Numbered from the stretch's first letter, positions 1 through 8,579 are shown. The stretch is 64,000 nt of DNA from Azospirillum doebereinerae (GCF_003989665.1 NZ_RZIJ01000019.1:80707-144706); one strand, 5' to 3'. The notes: generated by a model from the letters alone, not told the origin. Program-made: numbers and translations.

Positions 1-245
1 CGGGCGTTATCGGGGGTGGAGGCCAGGGCGCCGCCGCTCGCTCCCGCGCCAATCGCCAGCCCCGACTTACCGTGGCCCGGCAGGTCGACGGCGACCACGT
101 CGTAGCGCTCGGCCAGCGCGTCGATGGCGTAGCGCCAGGACAGCGTGTCCTGCGAGGCGCCATGGATCGCCACCAGCGGCGTGCTGCCGATCCGTCCGGC
201 GCGTTCGTAATAGCTGCGGATCCCGTTCACATCGACGTACGCCAT
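1..245 (-). CDS. alpha/beta hydrolase, N-terminal part (cut by window edge)
   Basis: The visible N-terminus (about 80 residues, beginning MAYVDVNGIRSYYERAG) carries the HG oxyanion-hole signature in VAIHGASQDTLSW and the strand/turn DLPGHGKS typical of alpha/beta hydrolases. The nucleophile elbow would lie beyond base 1, so catalytic residues cannot be checked. An AGGAGG ribosome site sits a few bases before ATG 245. It is the last visible gene of a minus-strand operon, 3 bases after the SCP2 gene. Hydrolysis of an ester, lactone or CoA-linked intermediate is a guess from context. Confidence 0.85.
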   Translation of the reverse strand, partial: MAYVDVNGIRSYYERAGRIGSTPLVAIHGASQDTLSWRYAIDALAERYDVVAVDLPGHGKSGLAIGAGASGGALASTPDNA

Positions 246-248
246 GGC

Positions 249-656
249 TCAAACCTCCTCGGAGCGGTCTTGCGCGGCGAGCCGCTGGGCGGCGGAGGTC
301 ACGGCGAAGACGAGCAGCCAGTTCTGCACGCAGCTTCGGATGTCGCCGCTCACCGTCATGCGGTGCTGGCGCAGCAGCCGGTTGACCGGCAGGCCGGCCA
401 GCAGGTCGCGCCACGCCGCTCCGTCGCCCTCGATGGTGAAGCGGCTGTCGGACGGGCCGGCGGCGGCGGAGACGGCGGGGCCGTCGACGCGCAGCCATCC
501 GCTCGCGCCGCTCCCGGTGTCGCGCAGCCCGAATGTCAGGTGCGCGGCGGTGCAGCGGTCGCGGAAATAGGCATCCTGCGCCACGGCGCCGGCAAGGCGC
601 GGCAGGAAATCGCCCGTGAAGGGGGCGGGAGCGGCGGTGTCGGCGGGTGCGGTCAT
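249..656 (-). CDS. SCP2 sterol-binding domain-like protein
   Basis: This 135-residue protein looks like a stand-alone SCP2-type lipid-binding domain: an acidic beta-rich middle (LTFGLRDTGSGASGWLRV, then SRFTIEGDGAAWRDLLAG) followed by a helical tail. Such domains bind hydrophobic ligands, including acyl-CoA. No signal peptide is visible, so it is probably cytoplasmic. Its ATG overlaps the stop of the DUF169 gene upstream (ATGA), implying translational coupling. The family call rests on overall pattern and is less certain than the gene call. Confidence 0.72.
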   Translation of the reverse strand: MTAPADTAAPAPFTGDFLPRLAGAVAQDAYFRDRCTAAHLTFGLRDTGSGASGWLRVDGPAVSAAAGPSDSRFTIEGDGAAWRDLLAGLPVNRLLRQHRMTVSGDIRSCVQNWLLVFAVTSAAQRLAAQDRSEEV

Positions 657-1480
657 GGCTGTTTCCCGGTTGGGCCGTAGCTGGCGGACAGGCCCTCGGC
701 CGGATCGACGCCGGTGCCGTAGGGCAGGATGGGGTAGCGCAGGCCGGACTTGCCCAAGGCCTTCAGCCCCTCGATGGCGCTGGCGAAGTCGCGGGGAGGC
801 AGGGCCATCAGCAGCTCGTCGTCGGCGACGCCGCCGTAGCGGCGCTCGGCGTAGCAGGGGATCGACAGGCTGGGCTTGCGGCTGGCCAGCGCCTGCCCCC
901 AGGAATCGGCGCAGGCGCTCTCGCCGGTGACGCCGAAGGTGAAGCGCCTGTAGCGCTTCCATTGCAGGCCGTTGATGAACAGGATCATCTGGCCGGGCGT
1001 GGCGTAGAAAAGCACGATGTCCGGCGGGTCGAGCCGGCGCATGCGCAGCGGCGACACCGCGAGGCCCCGGTAGCGGCCGGGCTCCACCCGCGGCATCGCC
1101 GCCTGATGCGCGCGCGCCGCCGCGTGGTCGCGGAACCACACCCCGGCCATCTTGTCGCCCGAGCTGTACTCCGCCCCCAGCGGGTTGATGCCGACGACCG
1201 CGCCGCAATTGGCGTTGGGCAGCAGGCTGTCGCCGACGATGCCGAGCGTCAGCCCGCCGATCCGCGCCTGGGTGACGAGCTGGCAGGTGCTGAAGCGCCG
1301 CTCCGGCGTGGGCGTGCGCAGGCCGGGCACCGCCCGCATGGCGTCGGCGTCCTCGAACAGCTTCATGCCGATCGGCAGGGTGCGCAGACGCAGCAGGTCG
1401 GTCAGTTCCTGCGCAAGATCGCCGAGCTGCGCGGCGCCGACGACGGGTTTCGGGGTTTTTGCGGTTTTGGCGGCGGTCAT
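653..1480 (-). CDS. DUF169 family protein
   Basis: The 275-residue product has the DUF169 hallmarks: an early segment LRTLPIGMKLFEDADAM, a Cys in RRFSTCQLVTQAR, a second conserved Cys in LLPNANCGAVVGI, and a late ESACADSWGQAL segment with another Cys pair nearby (SIPCYAERRYGG). The family has no established enzymatic role; conserved cysteines suggest a metal or cofactor. It lies between an acid-CoA ligase (ATGA overlap upstream) and an SCP2 protein, so it likely acts on the same imported acid. Function unknown. Confidence 0.85.
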   Translation of the reverse strand: MTAAKTAKTPKPVVGAAQLGDLAQELTDLLRLRTLPIGMKLFEDADAMRAVPGLRTPTPERRFSTCQLVTQARIGGLTLGIVGDSLLPNANCGAVVGINPLGAEYSSGDKMAGVWFRDHAAARAHQAAMPRVEPGRYRGLAVSPLRMRRLDPPDIVLFYATPGQMILFINGLQWKRYRRFTFGVTGESACADSWGQALASRKPSLSIPCYAERRYGGVADDELLMALPPRDFASAIEGLKALGKSGLRYPILPYGTGVDPAEGLSASYGPTGKQP

Positions 1481-3000
1481 GGCCGGGCCTCCGTCAGTTT
1501 GAACTTCTGGACCTTGCCGGACGAGGAGCGCGGCAGGCCGGCGACCACGGCGATGGCCTTGGGCACCTTGAATCCGGCGAGGCGGGCGCGGCAGAAGGCG
1601 CGCAGCTCCTCCGGGTCGGGAGTTTTGCCGGGGGCGGCGACCACGGCGGCCCGCAGCTCCTCGCCCCAGCGCTCGTGGGGGACGCCGAAGACCGCCGCCT
1701 CGGAGACCGCCGGGTGCTGGACGAGGCAGTTCTCGACCTCCAGCGCCGCGACGTTCTCCCCGCCGGTCTTCACCATGTCCTTGCTGCGGCCGATGAAATG
1801 GGCGAAGCCGTCGGGATCGAAGCGGAACAGGTCGCCGGTGCGCAGCCAGCCGTCGGCGCTCAGCGCGGCGGCGGTGGCCTCCGGGTCGTTCCAGTAGCCG
1901 GCGAAGACGGTGGGGGCCTTGACCTGCAACTCGCCGGGCCCGGTCAGGTCGGGCAGGATGCGGCCCTCCTCGTCCGCCAGCCGGTAGGCGACGTGGCGCC
2001 AGACATGGCCGACCGAGCCGGGATGGGCCAGGATCTCGGCGGTAAAGCGGTTCTTGATGGTGGTGACGCAGCTTTCGGTCATTCCGAAGCCCCAGCCGAA
2101 CTCCGCGTTGGGGAAGACCCGGCGGATCGCCGCCTGGCGCTGCTCGCTGAGCGGCGAGGCCGCCGTCTGCACGTAGCGCACGCTGGGGAAACGCAGCTCC
2201 GCGAAGCCGGGCCGGTCGGTCAGCGTCACCCACATGGCCGAGAGCAGGAACAGGTGGGTCGGTTGCGCCTCGCCGATCGCGCGCAGCACGGCCTCGGTCT
2301 CGAAGCGGGGGACGACGCGCAAGGATCCGCCGCCGTAGAGCACCGGGCCGTTCAGCACGCCGAAGCCGCCGATGTGGAAGAGCGGGGTCGCCAGCAGGGC
2401 GCTGGTCTCCTCGCCGATGCCCAGCTCGACCTGATAGTTGACGGCGTTCCACACGAGGTTGCCGTGGGTCAGCACCGCCCCTTTGGGCAGGGAGGTGGTG
2501 CCGGAGGTGTAGACGATCAGCGCCGGGGTGTCGGCCTCCACCGCGCCGAACCGCCGCCGTAGCGCGTCGTCGGTTTCCTCGTCCTGCGGTCCGGCCTCCT
2601 TCGACAGCGCAGCCACGGTCAGCCACTCGCGCCCGCCGGTGTCGAGCGCGCGGGCGGCCTCCACCAGGGCGGCGTTGGCGTCGTCGTGGAGGACGACGCG
2701 CGGGTCGGCGTGGCCGAGCGCCCAGGCCAGTTCCGTCGGGGTCAGCCGCGTGTTGAGCGGGACCAGGATGAAGCCGGTGAGTGCGGTCGCGTGGTAGAGC
2801 GCGACGTAGTCGATGGAGCCGTTGGCGACGACGGCGACCCGCTCGCCGCGCCCGGCCCCGAGCGCCTCCAGCCGGTCGGCCTGGCGGCGGGCCAGATCGG
2901 TCAGGCCGCCGAAGCCCAGGCGGCGCTCCCCGTCGTCCAGCGCCGCCGCATCGGGCCGGCGTTGCGCGTGGAAGGCGGCGGTCTGGTAGATGTTCACCAT
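1477..3000 (-). CDS. AMP-dependent acid-CoA ligase
   Basis: A 507-residue member of the acyl-adenylate-forming superfamily. The P-loop-like motif YTSGTTSLPKGAV is near residues 164-176, the A5-like motif GWGFGMTESC near 300, the hinge region TGDLFRFDPDGF with GRSKDMVKTGGEN near 395-425, and the C-terminal catalytic Lys region PRSSSGKVQKFKL near 490-505. It should activate a carboxylic acid to its CoA thioester through an acyl-AMP. The start overlaps the end of the upstream ABC ATPase by 7 bases. Coupling to a LIV-type importer suggests the imported solute is an acid that is immediately CoA-activated. Substrate unknown. Confidence 0.93.
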   Translation of the reverse strand: MVNIYQTAAFHAQRRPDAAALDDGERRLGFGGLTDLARRQADRLEALGAGRGERVAVVANGSIDYVALYHATALTGFILVPLNTRLTPTELAWALGHADPRVVLHDDANAALVEAARALDTGGREWLTVAALSKEAGPQDEETDDALRRRFGAVEADTPALIVYTSGTTSLPKGAVLTHGNLVWNAVNYQVELGIGEETSALLATPLFHIGGFGVLNGPVLYGGGSLRVVPRFETEAVLRAIGEAQPTHLFLLSAMWVTLTDRPGFAELRFPSVRYVQTAASPLSEQRQAAIRRVFPNAEFGWGFGMTESCVTTIKNRFTAEILAHPGSVGHVWRHVAYRLADEEGRILPDLTGPGELQVKAPTVFAGYWNDPEATAAALSADGWLRTGDLFRFDPDGFAHFIGRSKDMVKTGGENVAALEVENCLVQHPAVSEAAVFGVPHERWGEELRAAVVAAPGKTPDPEELRAFCRARLAGFKVPKAIAVVAGLPRSSSGKVQKFKLTEARP

Positions 3001-3746
3001 GATCTTGCGGGCTCCGGGCTTGCGGGAGAGGCGGTCTCGGCGCCGCCCAGATAGGCGTCGCGGACGCGCGGGTCATCGATGAGGGCGGCGGCGTCGCCCG
3101 ACAGCACCCGCCGTCCGGCCTCCAGCACATGGCCGGTGGCGGCCAGCGTCAGGGCGAGGCGGGCGTTCTGCTCGACCAGCAGCAGGGTGACTCCGGCGGC
3201 GGCGATGGCGCGGATGGCGTCGGCCATGACCCGAACCATGCCGGGCGCCAGCCCCAGCGATGGCTCGTCGAGCAGAAGCAGGCGCGGGCGGCCGACCAGG
3301 GCGCGGCCGATGGCGGCCATCTGCTGCTCGCCGCCCGACAGGTTGCGGGCGAGGCTGCCCCGCCGCTCGTCGAGGCGCGGGAAACGGTCGTAGACGGCGG
3401 CGATGTCGGCGGCCACGGCGGCGCGGCCCTTGCGGCGCAGCGCGCCGGCCAGCAGGTTCTCATGCACCGTCAGGTCGGGGAACAGCCGCCGTCCCTCCGG
3501 GCAGAGCACGACGCCCAGCGCGTGGCGCGCTTCGACCGTCAGCGCGGCGAGGTCGCGGCCCTCGACCAGGATGCGTCCGCCCTGCGGAGGAACCAATCCG
3601 GCCACCGCCTTCAGAAAGGTCGATTTCCCGGCGCCGTTGGCGCCGATGATCGCGGTCGTTGTTCCGGAGGGGACCACCAGAGATACGTCCTCCAGCGCCT
3701 GCACGGCGCCGTAGCGGACGGACAGGCCCTCGATCTCAAGCCGCAT
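2994..3746 (-). CDS. livF: LIV-type ABC transporter ATP-binding protein (LivF-like)
   Basis: A 250-residue ATPase with Walker A GANGAGKSTFLKA near residues 36-48, signature LSGGEQQMAAIGRAL and Walker B LLLLDEPSLGLAP. The final part (LLVEQNARLALTLA, then AYLGG) is characteristic of LivF, one of two ATPases of branched-chain amino-acid type importers. It overlaps the second ATPase gene by 11 bases. The symbol reflects family, not proven substrate; with a CoA ligase in the operon, an acid may be carried instead of an amino acid. Confidence 0.93.
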   Translation of the reverse strand: MRLEIEGLSVRYGAVQALEDVSLVVPSGTTTAIIGANGAGKSTFLKAVAGLVPPQGGRILVEGRDLAALTVEARHALGVVLCPEGRRLFPDLTVHENLLAGALRRKGRAAVAADIAAVYDRFPRLDERRGSLARNLSGGEQQMAAIGRALVGRPRLLLLDEPSLGLAPGMVRVMADAIRAIAAAGVTLLLVEQNARLALTLAATGHVLEAGRRVLSGDAAALIDDPRVRDAYLGGAETASPASPEPARSW

Positions 3747-4512
3747 CGGCGTCGCCCCCCAGATAGGCGGCGACGAAGGCCGGGTCGCGCCGCACCAGGG
3801 CCGGCGGGCCGTCGGCGATCACCGCCCCGTCGCCCAGCGCGACGATGCGGTCGCACAGCGCCATCACCATGCGCAGGTCGTGCTCGATCAGCAGGATGTC
3901 GACGCCGCGCTTGCGGTGGATGGCGCGCAGCAGCGCGCCCATGCGGAGCGTCTCGGTCGGGTTCAGGCCGGCGGCCGGCTCGTCGGCGAGCAGCATGTGG
4001 GCGCCGCCGGCCAGCGCCATGACGACGCCGAGGATCTTCTGAAGGCCGTAGGGCAGGGCGGCGGCCTCCGTCTCCGCCACCCCGGCGAGGCCGGCGAAGT
4101 CGAGCAGTTCCGCGGCCCGCTCCCCGGCGGCCCGGCGGGCGGCGGCGAGCACCCGCCAGCGCAGCAGATCGGCCGGACGGCCGGCGTGGCGCAGCAGGGC
4201 GGCGCGGTGAAGGTGCTCGCGCACGCTCAAGCCCGGAAACACCGAGGTCGCCTGGAAGCTGCGGGCGAGGCCGAGCCGGGCGACGGCGCCGGGACCGAGC
4301 CCGGCCAGCGCCCGTCCCTCGAAGCGGATGCGTCCCTCGTCCGGCTTCAGGGTGCCGGCGATGAGGTTGAACAGCGTCGTCTTGCCGGCGCCGTTGGGGC
4401 CGATCAGCCCGGTGATGCGGCCGGGCTCCAGAGCGAAGGAGACGGCGCGGACGGCGCGGATGCCGCCGAAGCTGCGGCTGACGCCATCCACGTCAAGGCG
4501 GGGAACGGTCAT
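3736..4512 (-). CDS. livG: LIV-type ABC transporter ATP-binding protein (LivG-like)
   Basis: A 258-residue ATPase with Walker A GPNGAGKTTLFNLIAG near 36-51 and Walker B HMLLADEPAAGLNPTET, the AAGLNP sequence being typical of LivG. The ABC signature region reads LPYGLQKILGVVMAL, where LivG proteins usually have YGQQRRLEIARA, so the C-loop has diverged. ATG 4512 is preferred over upstream starts because it lies in an ATGA overlap with livM and begins the folded domain. It pairs with the LivF-like ATPase to energise the importer. Confidence 0.92.
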   Translation of the reverse strand: MTVPRLDVDGVSRSFGGIRAVRAVSFALEPGRITGLIGPNGAGKTTLFNLIAGTLKPDEGRIRFEGRALAGLGPGAVARLGLARSFQATSVFPGLSVREHLHRAALLRHAGRPADLLRWRVLAAARRAAGERAAELLDFAGLAGVAETEAAALPYGLQKILGVVMALAGGAHMLLADEPAAGLNPTETLRMGALLRAIHRKRGVDILLIEHDLRMVMALCDRIVALGDGAVIADGPPALVRRDPAFVAAYLGGDADAA

Positions 4513-5456
4513 GGCGTGGATCCTTTCGACGCGCGCAGGACGCCCAGCAGCCCGCGTGGCAGGAACAGCAGCAGCGCCATGAGCGCCAGCCCGTAGAAGA
4601 GGCGCTGGTAGGCGATGGCGTCGCGGAACAGCTCGGGCAGGGGGACCAGCAGGACGGCACCGGTTAGCGGGCCGAGCAGCAGGGTGACGCCGCCCAGCAC
4701 GCCCATGATCAGGGCGTTGACGGCGGTCCAGAAGCCGAAGGCCTCCGGCGAGATGTAGCCGAAGTAATGGGCGTAGAGGCTGCCGGCCAGCCCGGCCAGG
4801 AAGGCGCTGAAGGCGAACAGGGCGCAGCGGTGGGGCAGGGCGTCGACGCCGAGCGACTGGAGCAGCGGCTCGTTCCCGGCCAACCCGGCGACGATCATGC
4901 CGCGCTCGCCCCGCGTCATCCATCGGCACAGCGCCAGCGCCGCCAGCAGCGTGGCGGCGGTCAGCGCGTAGAAGGCCGGCTTGGCGCGCAGCGCGGTCCC
5001 GAACAGACTGGCCGGCGGGATGTCGAGCAGCCCGTTGTTGCCGCCGAACAACGACACCCATTCGACGAAGACCAGGACGATCACCTCGCCCAAGGCGAAG
5101 GTCAGCAGCACGAAATGGACGCCGCGCACGCGCAGCAGGACCGGCCCCAGCGCGCCGGCCAGCAGCGCCGGCAGCAGCCCGGCCAGCGGCAGGGCGGCGG
5201 CGAAGGGCAGGCCGATGTCGCGGGTCAGCAGGGCCGAGGCGTAGGCGCCCAGCCCCATGAAGCCGGCCTGCGCCAGCGAGAGCTGGTTGATCCGCAGCAT
5301 CACCTGCATGCTGAGCGCCAGCAGCGCGTTGATCCCGACCAGGATGCCGAGATGGTAATGGAAGGGCCGTCCGAGCAGCGGCGGCAGCAGGACCAGCGCC
5401 GCCAGCAGGGCCGGCCCGGCGGCGGCGGCGGCAAAGGAACGGATTCGCGCGCTCAT
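4509..5456 (-). CDS. livM: LIV-type ABC transporter permease (LivM-like)
   Basis: A 315-residue inner-membrane permease with about nine hydrophobic segments beginning at residue 8. The LivM-specific stretch SLAQAGFMGLGAYASALL and the later VRGVHFVLLTFALGEV and GVLGGVTLLLGPLTGA segments are present. The start at 5456 overlaps the stop of livH (ATGA); the in-frame extension upstream is low-complexity and not membrane-like. It forms the heterodimeric channel with LivH. Confidence 0.92.
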   Translation of the reverse strand: MSARIRSFAAAAAGPALLAALVLLPPLLGRPFHYHLGILVGINALLALSMQVMLRINQLSLAQAGFMGLGAYASALLTRDIGLPFAAALPLAGLLPALLAGALGPVLLRVRGVHFVLLTFALGEVIVLVFVEWVSLFGGNNGLLDIPPASLFGTALRAKPAFYALTAATLLAALALCRWMTRGERGMIVAGLAGNEPLLQSLGVDALPHRCALFAFSAFLAGLAGSLYAHYFGYISPEAFGFWTAVNALIMGVLGGVTLLLGPLTGAVLLVPLPELFRDAIAYQRLFYGLALMALLLFLPRGLLGVLRASKGSTP

Positions 5457-6301
5457 GCCCGGCCTCCCAGCCCGGTGGGCTTGACCAGCAGGATCGCCAT
5501 GACCGCGACGAAGGAGGTCAGGGTGGCCGCCGTCACGCCCAACCAAGTGGACACCGCCGCCTCGGTCACGCCGAGCAGGACCGAGGCGGCGATGGCGCCC
5601 GGCACGCTGCCCAGCCCGCCCAGCACGACGACGATGAAGGCCTTCAGGATGGCGGTCTCCCCCATGTAGGGGTGAATGGTGTAGAGCGGCGCGGTGAGCG
5701 CCCCGGCCAGCCCCGCCAGCAGGCAGCCGATGCCGAAGGCCGCCGGGTAGAGGCGGCGCGGCGAGACGCCCTGCAACCGCAGGGTCTCCGGATCCTGGGC
5801 CACGGCGCGCAACGCGAGGCCGAAGCGCGTGCGCTGGACCAGCAGGTGGAAGGCCGCCACCGCCGCTAGGGCGAAGCCGGCGACGAAGAGCTGGTCCTTG
5901 GGCAGCACGGCGTCGCCGATGCGCAGCACGCCGGTCACCGGCCGCTCGACCGACTGCTGGTCGATGGTGAAGAGGACGGCGGCGGCGCCCTGGAGGGTGA
6001 TCGCCAGGGCGAGCGACATGATCATGCCGCCCAGTTCGTCCCCGGCGTAGCGGCGGAACAGCGCACGCTCGGCCAGGAGTCCGAGGCCGCCGGCCAGCAG
6101 CGCCGCCAGCGGCAGCGCCGCCGCGTAGCCGAGGCCGAGCCCGCTGGTCAGCGCGAACACCGCGTAGGCGCCGATCATGACAAACTCGCCATGCGCGAAG
6201 TTCACGATGCGCAGGATGCCGAAGATGAGCGTGAAGCCGAGCGCCAGCAGCATGTAGAGCGCGCTTGACATGGCGGCGATCAGAAGAACCTGGGTCAGCA
6301 T
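5453..6301 (-). CDS. livH: LIV-type ABC transporter permease (LivH-like)
   Basis: A 282-residue permease. The N-terminal ILRIVNFAHGEFVMIGAYA is the LivH hallmark, followed by eight or so membrane spans and the late VVVLGGLGSVPGAIAAS coupling segment that contacts the ATPase. It follows the substrate-binding protein gene after a gap of 27 bases and is translationally coupled to livM. Inner-membrane half of the importer channel. Confidence 0.93.
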   Translation of the reverse strand: MLTQVLLIAAMSSALYMLLALGFTLIFGILRIVNFAHGEFVMIGAYAVFALTSGLGLGYAAALPLAALLAGGLGLLAERALFRRYAGDELGGMIMSLALAITLQGAAAVLFTIDQQSVERPVTGVLRIGDAVLPKDQLFVAGFALAAVAAFHLLVQRTRFGLALRAVAQDPETLRLQGVSPRRLYPAAFGIGCLLAGLAGALTAPLYTIHPYMGETAILKAFIVVVLGGLGSVPGAIAASVLLGVTEAAVSTWLGVTAATLTSFVAVMAILLVKPTGLGGRA

Positions 6302-6328
6302 CGCGAACTCCTCATCAGGCGGCGGGCG

Positions 6329-7504
6329 TCATTGCGCCGCGAGGCGGGCGATGACCTTGCCCTTGCCCTTCTGAATCTCGCCCAGGAAGGATGGAGTGAC
6401 GAGCTGGTGGTCGATGCCGTAGGCGGCCTTGCCGCCCCAGAACGCCTTGCCCAGCAGCGTGTCGAAAGGCGCACCCTGTTCGATCTGCGCCCGCACCGCG
6501 TCGGTGTCGGTCGCCGTGCCGGCCCGGCCGATGGCGGCGAGCAGCAGCTTGGCCGCGTCGTAGAAGAAGAAGGTGAAGTCGCTCATCTCGTTGGGGTGGT
6601 GCTTGGCGTATTCGGTTTGCAGCCACGCCCATTCCTTGCTGTCGGGATCGGCGGCGAAGTAGCCGAGCATCCCCTCGGCGTTCTCCGCCCCGGCGCCCTT
6701 GACGATCTCCGCCACGTTGACGCCGCCGAACTTGGTGAACTGGCCGCTGAAGCCCAACTCGCGCGCCTGTCGGACGACGAGGCCGGCGGTCGGCGGCGGC
6801 GTGGTGTCCAACTCGATGGCGTCGGGTTTGGATGCCAGAATCCTGGTCAGCACGGCGCGGAAATCGGTCTGCTGGCGTTCGAACAGTTCGGCGGCGGCGA
6901 TGGTGAAGCCGGCCTTGCCGTAGGCCTCGGTCTGGACCTTCTGGCTGTTCCAGCCGGTCTCGTCGTTGGGCGACAGCAGGGCGACGCTGCGGATCGCCGG
7001 GCGGTTCGTCTTCAGCCAGTCGATGAAGCTGGCGTTGTACTCCTGCGTCGTCGGAAGGACGCGGAACACGTAGCCGGTGTTTTCCAGCGCCTTGGCCGTG
7101 TAGGTGTTGGACAGCAGGATGACCTTGTTGCGTTCGGTGATCGGCTTGATCGCCAGCAGCGACGCCGAGCCGATGGGGCCAAGGATGAACTTCACCTCGT
7201 CCTGGTCGATCAGGCGGTTGACGGCGGTGACGGCGCTGGCCGCCTTGTACTGGTCGTCGTAGGAGACGACCTCGACGGTGTGGGGCTTGCCGCCGATGGA
7301 CAGGCCACCCTTGGCGTTGATCTCGGCTGCTGCGATCTTGGCGCCCGCGTCGATGGCCAGTCCCCATGCGGCCCCCGGACCGGTCAGGCCGCCGACGACC
7401 CCGATCTTCAACGTTTCGGCGGCGAGCGCCGGACCCGACAGAGCGCCGGCAACGATCACGCCGCCCACGGCCAGTCGGCGGGCAAGACGCAGCACTTTCA
7501 ACAT
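6329..7504 (-). CDS. LIV-type periplasmic substrate-binding protein
   Basis: A 391-residue type-1 periplasmic binding protein. Residues 1-29 form a Sec signal peptide ending GPALAAE; the mature start LKIGVVGGLTGPGAAWG is typical of LivJ/LivK relatives that bind amino acids, amides or aromatic acids. An AGGAG ribosome site lies 8 bases before the ATG. It is the first gene of the operon, giving abundant binding protein relative to the membrane parts. The ligand cannot be deduced. Confidence 0.93.
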   Translation of the reverse strand: MLKVLRLARRLAVGGVIVAGALSGPALAAETLKIGVVGGLTGPGAAWGLAIDAGAKIAAAEINAKGGLSIGGKPHTVEVVSYDDQYKAASAVTAVNRLIDQDEVKFILGPIGSASLLAIKPITERNKVILLSNTYTAKALENTGYVFRVLPTTQEYNASFIDWLKTNRPAIRSVALLSPNDETGWNSQKVQTEAYGKAGFTIAAAELFERQQTDFRAVLTRILASKPDAIELDTTPPPTAGLVVRQARELGFSGQFTKFGGVNVAEIVKGAGAENAEGMLGYFAADPDSKEWAWLQTEYAKHHPNEMSDFTFFFYDAAKLLLAAIGRAGTATDTDAVRAQIEQGAPFDTLLGKAFWGGKAAYGIDHQLVTPSFLGEIQKGKGKVIARLAAQ

Positions 7505-7818
7505 GCCAGGAACTCCTGATTTGTACGGACAAATTGGCGTGGGAGGAGGTGTGAACTGGTTTGTAATTCATACTCTGGTATGAGGGATAAGGATGTCAAT
7601 CCCTATTAATTTTATATGAAATCTGCGTCGATACTCCAGTTTCCTACATAGACAAAGCATTGTCAGAAAGTGATTTTAACGTTAATTAATACATTAGATA
7701 AATTTAATTTATAAGATCAAACATTTAGGAATAATTGTTTTCACAGAATCCCGTGGACTTGCGGGCAAGGCTGCCCTGGGAGCGCGTCTTGATCTTGACC
7801 TTCCGCTCATTCTTCACC
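7505..7818. promoter_or_regulatory. AT-rich divergent intergenic region
   Basis: This region between the divergent binding-protein and GntR genes has no convincing gene. Bases 7590-7745 are strikingly AT-rich compared with the surroundings, including a 10-base palindrome TTAACGTTAA at 7676-7685. It must contain the promoters of both transcription units; no confident -35/-10 pair could be chosen. Confidence 0.6.
7568..7583. promoter_or_regulatory. inverted repeat before the LIV operon
   Basis: A perfect 6+6 inverted repeat, TCATAC-TCTG-GTATGA, lies 64 bases upstream of the binding-protein ATG. The size and position suit a dimeric regulator, possibly of the GntR class, but it does not match the operator found near the adjacent GntR gene. 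Confidence 0.45.
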
Positions 7819-7833
7819 ATGATGATGCATCAT
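7819..7833. promoter_or_regulatory. operator-like palindrome before the GntR gene
   Basis: The 12-base perfect palindrome ATGATGCATCAT (7822-7833) ends 17 bases before the GntR start. The 14-mer ATGATGATGCATCA around it recurs exactly at 8580-8593, before the kinase gene. Recurrence at the only two candidate promoters of the module makes this a likely autoregulatory operator for the GntR protein. Confidence 0.6.
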
Positions 7834-7850
7834 ACAGCGAAGAGCAGGCG

Positions 7851-8534
7851 ATGAGCGGGTTCGATCTGACCCTTCTCGAGCACGACAATCTCGGCAGCAC
7901 GATTTATCAAAAATTGTGCGAGGCCCTGATGAAGGGCGTGTTCAAACCGGATGATCGTCTCAAGATCCGCGATCTGGCCGAACGTTTGGGAACGAGCGTC
8001 ACACCGGTGCGCGACGCCATTTTGCGCTTAGTGCAGGACCAAGCGCTGGTGCTGCGTTCGCCGCGCGACATTCGCGTTCCGATGCTGACCAGGGCCGCCT
8101 ATCTGGAAATCCGCGACATCCGCGTCAATCTGGAAGGGCTGGCCGCCGCGCGCGCCGCCGAAAAAGCCACGCCTGCCCAGATCGAGGTGTTGGAGGCCTT
8201 GCTGAAGCGCAACGAGGAGGCGATGGCCGCCGGCGACACCGCGCTGGCCACAGAACTCAACCAGATGTTCCACTTCGCGTTGTCCGAAATCGCGGACATG
8301 CCGGTGCTGGGCGACATCCTGCGGCGGCTGTGGCTCCAGATGGGGCCGCTGATCGCCGACGTCTACGACGGTGCCGGGCGCACCATGATCGACCACCACT
8401 ATCCGCTGATGGACGCCATCCGTCGCCACGACGGACCGGCCGCCACCCGCGCCATCCAGGCCGACATCCTGCTGGCCAGCGGCCCGATCCTGGAGCGGGT
8501 CGACGCCGCGACCCCCGAGGCGCTCGCCTCCTGA
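7851..8534 (+). CDS. GntR family regulator, FCD (FadR/VanR) subgroup
   Basis: A 227-residue regulator. Residues about 14-75 form a winged helix-turn-helix (IYQKLCEALMKGVFKPDDRL, then LAERLGTSVTPVRDAILRL), the classic GntR N-terminus. The all-helical C-terminal FCD domain has the expected ligand/metal residues in NQMFHFALSEIA and the later DHHYPLMDAIRRHD. These proteins usually repress catabolic genes until a small acid binds. It precedes a kinase/aminotransferase-fold pair on the same strand, and the shared palindrome suggests it controls itself and that pair. Confidence 0.93.
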   Translation: MSGFDLTLLEHDNLGSTIYQKLCEALMKGVFKPDDRLKIRDLAERLGTSVTPVRDAILRLVQDQALVLRSPRDIRVPMLTRAAYLEIRDIRVNLEGLAAARAAEKATPAQIEVLEALLKRNEEAMAAGDTALATELNQMFHFALSEIADMPVLGDILRRLWLQMGPLIADVYDGAGRTMIDHHYPLMDAIRRHDGPAATRAIQADILLASGPILERVDAATPEALAS

Positions 8535-8579
8535 CTCTCTGCCATCATCTCATCGATTCCCAAGGCCGGTCCGCCCATC

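Noticed and set aside
653..3130. Extended minus-strand frame joining the DUF169 gene to sequence inside the ligase gene (apparent fusion)
   Set aside because: The added part is an out-of-frame reading of the ligase gene; the ATGA overlap at 1477-1480 supports separate genes.
7590..7745. AT-rich patch as horizontally acquired DNA
   Set aside because: It contains no gene or repeat ends and is confined to a divergent promoter region, where AT-richness is normal.
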